Shown here: positions 6,639 through 12,131 of the stretch, one piece after another | Layout of the letters: each line of letters begins with the position of its first letter | Position numbering within the stretch: the stretch's first letter is position 1 | Source: an uncultured Gemmatimonadaceae bacterium | GTDB lineage: Bacteria > Gemmatimonadota > Gemmatimonadetes > Gemmatimonadales > Gemmatimonadaceae | Direction: 5' to 3' | DNA length: 12,131 bases | Assembly: GCA_955652635.1 (NCBI GenBank) | Contig: CATPBN010000223.1 | Location: 1-12,131 of the forward strand | The notes under the pieces: generated by a model | What the model saw: only the letters and a program-made list of their open reading frames with translations | Databases searched by the model: none | What the model was told of the DNA's origin: nothing | Position numbers and translations under genes: made by a program

Positions 6639-7448
6639 TCAGGTTGCCTTTTCGAGCTTGAGCTTGATGTTGACGAAGTTGTAGGGGGGCCAGGGCCCTG
6701 TGTACTTGAAGGTAAGGAGATCTTCGTACTGGCGGCTGATCGCCTTCACTTTCTCATCGAATTGCTTCTCCGCCCTTCTGTCGACCAGAAATGCCGCGTT
6801 GAGGATCATGCGGTCGCCGATGACCTTGTTGCTGCGGCTGGCGACCGACACGTCCTTGAGCTGTTCGTGCACGTCGGCGACGTATCTGTTGCTCGCCTCC
6901 TCCATCGCAGCCTCGACCAGCCGGCCGAGCTGCATACGCGCGAAGTAGGTCGAAGACGCCGCGTTCCGGGTGATCTCGTCCTTGAGCCGGTGGATCTCGT
7001 CGTTGTCGCGCTCGATCGCCGCGACGACCTTGTCGCGGTCCCAGAGAATCTTGAGACCGAACTCGATCTTGTCCTGCATCTTCTCGAGCACGTCGGTAAA
7101 TGCCTGGTAAGTCGACTTGAGAAGGGCGAGCACGTCCTTCTCCGAGCGAAAGACCGTCCCGAACGACATTGGAATGAGTGTGAACTCTCGCATCACCGTT
7201 TCGTTCACGAACTCGTGGGCGAGCACGTTCTCGCGCGTCGGGTCGTAGATCACGATCGGCGTATCGCTGACGACTGCCGCGAGATCGGTGTGGGTGACCG
7301 TGTATACGCGGGCCCCTCCTCCAATCCCGATCTCGCCAAATTCGCGCGAACGGTCGAGGCGGATGATACAGTAGACGTACTTGCCCTCACCCGTGTTGTC
7401 GGCGGTAACTGGATCAGATCTTCCCGCCGCGCTTTCGCCTGAAGTCAT
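6639..7448 (-). CDS. gvpF: Gas vesicle protein GvpF (GvpL/GvpF family)
   Basis: This 269-residue GvpL/GvpF-family protein is the first gas-vesicle gene of the run. An N-terminal tail of about 20 polar residues leads into KYVYCIIRLD (23-32) and GEIGIGGGARVYTV. The N-terminal domain carries the family hallmark DPTRENVLAHEFVNETVM (69-86) and TLIPMSFGTVF. A long coiled-coil-like helix spans about 125-175. The C-terminal domain ends with YTGPWPPYNFV (249-259). GvpF binds GvpA and other accessory proteins early in assembly. It follows the DUF456 gene by 21 nt and precedes gvpG by 13 nt. The start at ATG 7448 has no strong Shine-Dalgarno site. The N-terminal tail before residue 22 is not conserved, so an internal start is possible. 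The F rather than L label rests on gene order. Confidence 0.93.
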   Translation of the reverse strand: MTSGESAAGRSDPVTADNTGEGKYVYCIIRLDRSREFGEIGIGGGARVYTVTHTDLAAVVSDTPIVIYDPTRENVLAHEFVNETVMREFTLIPMSFGTVFRSEKDVLALLKSTYQAFTDVLEKMQDKIEFGLKILWDRDKVVAAIERDNDEIHRLKDEITRNAASSTYFARMQLGRLVEAAMEEASNRYVADVHEQLKDVSVASRSNKVIGDRMILNAAFLVDRRAEKQFDEKVKAISRQYEDLLTFKYTGPWPPYNFVNIKLKLEKAT

Positions 7449-7469
7449 GTGGATTCGGGGATCAATGAG

Positions 7470-7961
7470 TTATCTCGCTGCTGCGATGAAAATCCAAATG
7501 CCAATGGTAAAACCGATTCCGATCTTGAGCATTGTAGAGACGACGCGTCCGAGCAGCGCTCCCTTGGCGACCCGCGTCGCATCACTTGCTGACGCCCCGC
7601 CCGTAAATTCGGCTACGAGAGCTCCGACAAATGACCCGACAAAGGCGCCGAGGACCGGTCCGATTATCGGAACGGGCAACCCGACCATCGCGCCGATGAT
7701 TCCGCCGAGGATCGCTCCCCAGCCAGCGCGCCGCGAGCCTCCATACTTTCGGGCGTACCGGCCCGCGAGACTGAACTCGAGTAACTCCGCTACCAGAGCG
7801 AGCGCTCCGACGGCGATCAATGAAACCCACCCGATTGGATCGTCGGGCACAATCATATTATAGACGACCGCCGTCGCCACCATTATCCAGAGTCCGGGCA
7901 GTCCCAGGACGATCAGGATAAGCGACAGGATTATTACTCCTGCCAGAATCAGTAGCGGCAT
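7470..7961 (-). CDS. DUF456 family small integral membrane protein
   Basis: This is a hydrophobic protein of 163 residues matching the DUF456 family, whose function is unknown. The first membrane segment (about 3-31) ends in the family-typical LGLPGLWIMV. A second spans about 43-63. A polar loop (GRYARKYGGSRRAGWG) follows. Then comes a Gly/Ala-rich hairpin (about 80-117, AILGGIIGAMVGLPVPIIG and VLGAFVGSFVGALVAEF), and a last segment lies near 138-158. I prefer the ATG at 7961, which overlaps the stop of the peptidase gene (TGATG) and has AAGGAA about 9 nt upstream. A TTG one codon earlier (7964) would add one residue. It sits between a membrane peptidase and gvpF. Whether it has any link to gas vesicles is unknown. 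Confidence 0.88.
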   Translation of the reverse strand: MPLLILAGVIILSLILIVLGLPGLWIMVATAVVYNMIVPDDPIGWVSLIAVGALALVAELLEFSLAGRYARKYGGSRRAGWGAILGGIIGAMVGLPVPIIGPVLGAFVGSFVGALVAEFTGGASASDATRVAKGALLGRVVSTMLKIGIGFTIGIWIFIAAAR

Positions 7962-9064
7962 CAAGCCAGTTCCTTTGTTAGGGCCACGAGGAGCAGGCTC
8001 GCTTCAGCGACACCGCTCCCTGTAAACGCAATGGAATTATCGCGCCGAGTATGGATGCGCGCGAGTGTAGATAGCGTTCCCCGACTCAATGTGACCGATT
8101 CAATACCTCTATCGGCGAACGGCATGTTATCCGCCAGGATTCCCGGAATCATCCGGCCCATGGCCGGCTTTGGTACGGTGGATGACGAAATCGCCGCCGC
8201 CGCGCCCCTTATTCGAATGGGAATGGCGCCCGTGTACATCATCCGCCAGCCGCCGTTGTCATCGACAGTATCGCAGTTGAGTGCGACCATTTCCGGGCGC
8301 GCGTTCGCGGCCCATACCCGAGCGCCAACTAGCCCGAGCTCTTCGCCGCTCGTGATCAGCACACCAAGATCGCGCACGGACGATAGAGATTGAGCCGCCA
8401 ACAGCACCGCTACTACGCCGCTTGCGTTGTCAACGGCTCCGGGAGATTGATTGCGCACCCAGCAGAGAATCGAGGGCAATGCTGCTATCAGCGTTGAGAT
8501 CTCGATAGCGCGCCACAATGTACTCGCGTCGCGGTCGCCGCGGAGCGAGAAGAGAAGTACCGCAGTCGCAAGCAAGGTCACCGCTGTCATTCCAATCGAG
8601 CTCGCAATTCTCGCTAGCATCGGCACCGTCTGGGACTTGGAGTCGAGATGAGCGACGAGCCAAACCGAAGGATTCCCGCGCGCGGCCTCGAGATTCGCTG
8701 CGCGGGCGCGTTGAAAGGGCAATGCGGTAATCCAGCGTCGCTTCGCATCGGCCGATGCGAAGAGCAGGACGACGTACAAGCCCGCTCCCGCTACCAATGC
8801 GATCAGTGGATCGTGATTCATCGCCGTACGTGCGACGATGAAAATTATTGCGGCCTGCACAGTGGCTGCGACGGGAATGCCCCAGTTGCCCGGCCATTGC
8901 GAATACTCGAAAGGTCGTTCGACGCAATCGAAGCCGGCCCGTTCCAGCTCTCCCTTGCACATCGCGCGCGCCTCTGTTTCCTCCTGACTTCCCGCGAACC
9001 TCGGTTTTCGTGAGAGTCGTTCCACTAGATCCTTCGCGCGCTGAACGAGCTCGTGGTCGGCCAT
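7961..9064 (-). CDS. M28 family zinc metallopeptidase with inserted membrane segments
   Basis: This 367-residue protein has a complete set of M28 (aminopeptidase Y/glutamate carboxypeptidase-like) di-zinc residues. They are H139-x-D141 in VAHLDSKS, bridging D212 in GAVDNASG, general base E241 and ligand E242 in TSGEELGLVGA, D265 in NCDTVDD, and H338 in IHTRRDNS. Four hydrophobic stretches interrupt the catalytic fold: about 62-81 and 86-105 before the HxD motif, and about 153-174 and 185-203 between HxD and the DNASG motif. The catalytic domain is therefore split around a membrane module. There is no signal peptide. The substrate is unknown, probably peptides at or near the membrane. It starts with ATG 12 nt after the trpS stop and ends overlapping the DUF456 start, so it is part of the same transcription run. 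Confidence 0.9.
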   Translation of the reverse strand: MADHELVQRAKDLVERLSRKPRFAGSQEETEARAMCKGELERAGFDCVERPFEYSQWPGNWGIPVAATVQAAIIFIVARTAMNHDPLIALVAGAGLYVVLLFASADAKRRWITALPFQRARAANLEAARGNPSVWLVAHLDSKSQTVPMLARIASSIGMTAVTLLATAVLLFSLRGDRDASTLWRAIEISTLIAALPSILCWVRNQSPGAVDNASGVVAVLLAAQSLSSVRDLGVLITSGEELGLVGARVWAANARPEMVALNCDTVDDNGGWRMMYTGAIPIRIRGAAAAISSSTVPKPAMGRMIPGILADNMPFADRGIESVTLSRGTLSTLARIHTRRDNSIAFTGSGVAEASLLLVALTKELA

Positions 9065-9076
9065 TTTGACCGCCGT

Positions 9077-10099
9077 CTACAGAAGGCCCATCTTCTTCTT
9101 CACTTCGCCCATGGTCGCGCGCGCAACCACTTTGGCGTGGTCGGCACCCGCGGCCAGCGCTCCGGCGATTTTCTTCGGGTTGGCCGCAAGCTCCTTGGCC
9201 CTGGCACGGATGGGCGTCAGCTCTTTCTCCATCGATTCGTGCAGAACTTTCTTGCAGTCGAGGCAACCCCACCCTGCGGTACGGCACTGAACCGCCACGT
9301 GATCCACAGTAGCGGGGGGACTGAAGGCCTTGTGCAGATGATAGATGTTGCACACCTCGGGCGTCCCGGGATCCGAGCGACGCACCCGTTTTGGATCTGT
9401 GACCGCGGGCCGAAGTTTCTCCCAGACCGCCTCCGGCGACTCGAGCAAGTCGATAGTGTTGCCGAGGGACTTGGACATCTTCGCCTGACCATCGAGCCCC
9501 ATGATGCGCTTCGCAGGCGGCAACAACGCCTTGGGCTCGGGGAAAAAACCCGCCGGCTCACTCTCGCCAGTTCGAAGCATGTGCTTCGGCGCCGCGGGAA
9601 CATCGAATCTCGCGTTCCACTTGCGCGCGATCTCACGCGATAGCTCCAGGTGCTGCACCTGATCTTCGCCGACCGGCACCAGCTCGGCACGGTACAGCAA
9701 AATGTCTGCAGCCTGTAGAACCGGGTAGTTCAGCAAACCAGCGGGAACACTCTCTTCCCGCCTTGCTTTGTCCTTGAACTGGGTCTGGCGCTCGAGCTCG
9801 CCCAGCGGCGTCAGAGTGTTGAATATCCAGGCTAGCTCAGTATGTTCCGGGACCATCGATTGCACGAACACCGTGCACTTCGTCGGATCCAATCCCGCAG
9901 CCAGCAGCGAAAGTGCCATGTCCAGCGTGCGGGCGTGCAGATCCGCCGGCTCGTAGGGCTGCGTAATGGCGTGATAATCGACGATGCAAAAGAGCGACTC
10001 GTATTTGTGCTGCAGATCAACCCAGTTCTTCACTGCTCCGAGGTAGTTTCCGATGTGCAGAGAGCCTGAGGGCTGAATGCCGCTGAAGATGCGGGACAT
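9077..10099 (-). CDS. trpS: Tryptophanyl-tRNA synthetase TrpS, probable [4Fe-4S] type
   Basis: This class I aminoacyl-tRNA synthetase charges tRNA-Trp. It has 340 residues, normal for bacterial TrpRS. The HIGH-equivalent PSGSLHIGNYLGA starts at 10, with HIGN at 15-18. Other family motifs are ELERQTQFKDK, the tryptophan-pocket GEDQVQH (144-150), and KMSKS (207-211). Four cysteines, C250, C272, C279 and C282, are spaced C-x21-C-x6-C-x2-C. This closely resembles the C-x22-C-x6-C-x2-C motif that binds a [4Fe-4S] cluster in Thermotoga maritima TrpRS. The start is ATG 10099 with no Shine-Dalgarno site. A possible promoter places the transcript start almost at the ATG. It is the first gene of the long minus-strand run ending in the gas-vesicle and kinase genes. 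Confidence 0.97.
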   Translation of the reverse strand: MSRIFSGIQPSGSLHIGNYLGAVKNWVDLQHKYESLFCIVDYHAITQPYEPADLHARTLDMALSLLAAGLDPTKCTVFVQSMVPEHTELAWIFNTLTPLGELERQTQFKDKARREESVPAGLLNYPVLQAADILLYRAELVPVGEDQVQHLELSREIARKWNARFDVPAAPKHMLRTGESEPAGFFPEPKALLPPAKRIMGLDGQAKMSKSLGNTIDLLESPEAVWEKLRPAVTDPKRVRRSDPGTPEVCNIYHLHKAFSPPATVDHVAVQCRTAGWGCLDCKKVLHESMEKELTPIRARAKELAANPKKIAGALAAGADHAKVVARATMGEVKKKMGLL

Positions 10100-10107
10100 T
10101 GCGCGAA

Positions 10108-10135
10108 ATTAAAGAGCGCGAGAGAGGAGTTGCAA
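10108..10135 (-). promoter_or_regulatory. Candidate promoter for trpS and the downstream run
   Basis: On the minus strand, TTGCAA (10135-10130, 4 of 6 to the -35 consensus) is followed after 16 nt by TTTAAT (10113-10108, 5 of 6 to the -10 consensus). The -10 ends only 8 nt before the trpS ATG, so transcription would begin at or next to the start codon. That would give a leaderless or near-leaderless mRNA, which agrees with the lack of a Shine-Dalgarno site. The consensus used is that of housekeeping sigma factors in well-studied bacteria, and the organism's own consensus is unknown. Confidence 0.35.
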
Positions 10136-10966
10136 GCAATTTCCGGAACTGATCGAGACAATTCAGAGCTTTTCGACGTCGCGCTCGAGGCGGCTCGCGC
10201 AGGCGCTGCGGTGATTCGCAAGGCTACTGCACAGCGCGAGAAGCTCGTGTGGGAGACCAAGAGCAGGTCCGATTTCGTCAGTGAGGTCGACAAAGCATCC
10301 GAACAGAGGATCGCGGAGATCGTCAAGCGCCGCTGCCCCGACGCGATCGTTCTCGGTGAGGAGCTGTCGCCCAGTGCGGTCTTCTCAAATGGCATCGTCG
10401 TCATTGCAGATCCGCTCGACGGCACGACGAACTTTCTGCACGGCTATCCCGAGTACGCAGTGTCGATCGCGATCGCCCGCGATGGAGTGGTGTGCGCCGG
10501 CGTCGTTCTCAACGTTCCGCGCGATGACGAATTCACCGCCGTAAAAGGGGGCGGTGCCTTCCTGAATAAGCAGCAAATACGGGTTTCCAGCCTGCGTGAG
10601 CCGGGCCGCGCGCTGATCGGCACCGGGTTTCCGTTCAAGACCATCGAGCTGTTGCCACAGTACATGACACAGTTCAGTTTGGTGATGCGCGGAACCGCGG
10701 GGATTCGCCGCGCGGGATCGGCGGCGCTCGACCTCTGCAACGTCGCGCGCGGGAGCTTCGACGCGTTCTGGGAGCTCGTTCTTGCGCCGTGGGACGTCGC
10801 CGCCGGTATGTTGATGGTGCAGGAGGCGGGCGGAATCGTCACTGATCTTGAGGGCAATCCGGCTCGTCCCATCGCCGGAGCGCTCGTCGCCGGTAATCCT
10901 GCGATGCACGCGTGGCTGCTGCAAACGGTGAGGCGCGCAAACATGAGCAAGGGACAGTCTGAATGA
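10130..10966 (+). CDS. suhB: Inositol monophosphatase family phosphatase (SuhB-like)
   Basis: This 278-residue Mg-dependent, Li-sensitive-type phosphatase belongs to the inositol monophosphatase family. Metal and phosphate residues are present: E77/E78 in LGEELS, D94-P-L-D97-G-T in ADPLDGTTNF (93-102), and D222 in APWDVAAGMLMVQEAGG (219-235). DFVSEVD (48-54) is the usual N-terminal signature. The enzyme may act on myo-inositol-1-phosphate or on other sugar phosphates or PAP-type substrates, and the precise substrate cannot be told. The only standard start near the right place is TTG at 10130, which sits immediately after AGAGAGGAG with no spacer. The true start is therefore uncertain. The frame stays open upstream into the divergent trpS gene. 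It ends overlapping ftcD by 4 nt (ATGA), indicating an operon. Confidence 0.9.
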   Translation: MQAISGTDRDNSELFDVALEAARAGAAVIRKATAQREKLVWETKSRSDFVSEVDKASEQRIAEIVKRRCPDAIVLGEELSPSAVFSNGIVVIADPLDGTTNFLHGYPEYAVSIAIARDGVVCAGVVLNVPRDDEFTAVKGGGAFLNKQQIRVSSLREPGRALIGTGFPFKTIELLPQYMTQFSLVMRGTAGIRRAGSAALDLCNVARGSFDAFWELVLAPWDVAAGMLMVQEAGGIVTDLEGNPARPIAGALVAGNPAMHAWLLQTVRRANMSKGQSE

Positions 10967-12131
10967 AGCTGGTTGAGTGCGTTCCGAATTTCTCCGAGGG
11001 CCGCAGGCCCGAAGTGATTGAGGCAATTCGTGCGGCAATCGCATCGGTAAAGGGCGTTTCGGTGCTCGATGTCTCCTCCGACGCCTCCCACAACCGCTCC
11101 GTCATCACGTTCGTGGCACCGGTCGAGACCGCGGTCGACGCCGCATTCGCCGGGATTCGAGTGGCGGCCGAACGAATAGATCTGTGCAAGCATACGGGCG
11201 AGCACCCGCGTATCGGCGCGACGGACGTCGTCCCTTTCATTCCGCTCGAAGGATCGACGATGGAGGACTGCATCGCCCTCGCCGGTCAGCTTGGTGAGCG
11301 CGTGGGGCGCGAGCTGAAGATTCCCGTTTATCTCTACGAGCGCGCGGCGACGACTCCAGCGAGAGAGAATCTCGCCGACGTACGTCGCGGCGAATTCGAG
11401 GGACTGCGCGAGGAGCTGGGGAAGAACCCGGCGAGGAATCCTGATTTTGGACCGTCGCAAATTCACCCGACGTGCGGCGCGATCGCAATCGGCGCGCGCC
11501 CCTTTCTCGTCGCCTACAACGTCTACCTCGGCCCCGCCTCCAATCTTCAGGTCGCTAAGAACGTCGCCAAGGCAGTGCGCGGATCATCCGGCGGATTCAA
11601 GTATGTAAAAGGCCTCGGGCTTGAAGTCGACGGGCAGGCACAGGTGTCGATGAACCTCGTGGACACCGAAAAGACAGCTCTCCACACCGCATTCGATTTC
11701 GTGAAGATGCGGGCGGAAGCCGAAGGAGCGCAGGTCACCTGGAGCGAGATAGTGGGACTTGTTCCGGAGCGGGTTTTGTTCGACGCGGCGGCGAGCCACC
11801 TTCAGCTCCGTCAATTCACGCCGAAACAGGTTCTCGAGCGGCAGGTGCGCGAAGTCACGAGCGGCGGAGAGAGCGTGAGCACGTTCGTCGCGTCCGTCGC
11901 GTCGTCCAATCCGGTTCCCGGCGGAGGAAGCGTCGCCGCGCATGTTGGGGCGCTTGCGGCAGCATTGGCGCAGATGGTAGCCGGTCTTACGATCGGCAAG
12001 AAGAAATACGCCGCTGTCGATGCGGAGATGCGGGACGCGTCACTCAAGGCCGTCACACTCGGCAACACTCTCGCCGCGCTGGTTAAGCGCGACGCAGAGG
12101 CGTACTCGCGGGTCTCGGAGGCGTACAAGCT
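10963..12131 (+). CDS. ftcD: Bifunctional glutamate formiminotransferase/formiminotetrahydrofolate cyclodeaminase (partial, runs off the right edge)
   Basis: It transfers the formimino group of formiminoglutamate (from histidine breakdown) to tetrahydrofolate, then deaminates it to methenyl-THF. 389 codons are visible. The formiminotransferase domain spans about 1-290. It begins MKLVECVPNFSEGRRPEVIE, and H81 in GEHPRIGATDVVPFIPL corresponds to the catalytic histidine of the mammalian enzyme. Other signatures are NPDFGPSQIHPTCGAIAIGA and YNVYLGPASNLQVAKNVAKA. The cyclodeaminase domain begins near 305 with VASSNPVPGGGSVAAHVGAL, followed by the helical segment TIGKKKYAAVDAEM, and is cut by the window end. 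Having both domains in one chain is the animal-type arrangement, also found in several bacterial phyla. The ATG overlaps the stop of the phosphatase gene (ATGA), with AAGGGA about 9 nt upstream. No other histidine-utilisation gene is visible. Confidence 0.95.
   Translation, partial: MKLVECVPNFSEGRRPEVIEAIRAAIASVKGVSVLDVSSDASHNRSVITFVAPVETAVDAAFAGIRVAAERIDLCKHTGEHPRIGATDVVPFIPLEGSTMEDCIALAGQLGERVGRELKIPVYLYERAATTPARENLADVRRGEFEGLREELGKNPARNPDFGPSQIHPTCGAIAIGARPFLVAYNVYLGPASNLQVAKNVAKAVRGSSGGFKYVKGLGLEVDGQAQVSMNLVDTEKTALHTAFDFVKMRAEAEGAQVTWSEIVGLVPERVLFDAAASHLQLRQFTPKQVLERQVREVTSGGESVSTFVASVASSNPVPGGGSVAAHVGALAAALAQMVAGLTIGKKKYAAVDAEMRDASLKAVTLGNTLAALVKRDAEAYSRVSEAYK

Noticed and set aside
10139..10141. 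ATT as the start codon of the phosphatase gene, 9 nt after AGGAG
   Set aside because: The spacing is attractive, but ATT starts are extremely rare. The TTG at 10130 is a standard start and loses nothing conserved, so the ATT was only noted.
10444..11466. A 340-codon minus-strand frame opposite the phosphatase and ftcD
   Set aside because: The plus-strand genes carry unmistakable catalytic motifs over this span. The minus-strand translation is low in complexity and has no domain.
1..12131. CRISPR arrays, tRNA or rRNA genes, insertion sequences, prophage or attachment sites
   Set aside because: I saw no regularly spaced repeats, cloverleaf-like segments, transposase or integrase motifs or terminal inverted repeats. 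All space is accounted for by recognised genes and short junctions.

Overview
The window is chromosomal DNA from a bacterium of moderately high GC content. It is tightly packed with genes and has almost no intergenic space. The exact lineage cannot be fixed from sequence alone. A soil or freshwater lineage such as Gemmatimonadota is my best guess (low confidence). The hints are a YpdA-type bacillithiol disulfide reductase, a fused FtcD, weak or absent Shine-Dalgarno sites at several genes, and a gas-vesicle set arranged in Bacillus-like order. I see no tRNA, rRNA, insertion sequence, CRISPR array or prophage signal, and no stretch longer than 300 bases without a gene.

The minus strand, read right to left, carries one long co-directional run from about 10099 down to 1999. 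The order is trpS (tryptophanyl-tRNA synthetase with a probable [4Fe-4S] cysteine motif), a membrane-anchored M28 metallopeptidase, a DUF456 membrane protein, gvpF, gvpG, gvpL, a gvpS-gvpK gene fusion, gvpJ, gvpA, and a soluble GAF-PAS-PAS histidine kinase. Gaps are at most about 30 nt, and several junctions overlap. The run ends at a strong rho-independent terminator (1934-1969). Beyond it, still on the minus strand, lie purA and a ypdA-like oxidoreductase that runs off the left edge.

On the right, a short divergent intergenic space (10100-10129) separates trpS from a plus-strand pair: an inositol-monophosphatase-family gene and, overlapping it by 4 nt, ftcD (fused glutamate formiminotransferase/cyclodeaminase). 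The ftcD gene runs off the right edge.

The centrepiece is the compact gas-vesicle cluster. GvpA forms the shell ribs. GvpJ and the GvpS-like domain are minor GvpA paralogues. GvpF, GvpL, GvpG and GvpK are assembly factors. The order F-G-L-S-K-J matches, from memory, that of the Priestia (Bacillus) megaterium cluster, but S and K are one polypeptide here, and gvpN, gvpO, gvpC, gvpR, gvpT and gvpU are absent from the locus. gvpA is unusually late in the operon, has the best ribosome binding site of the run, and its 3' end overlaps the kinase start. This suggests that a cytoplasmic sensor kinase is co-expressed with the shell protein and may control flotation.
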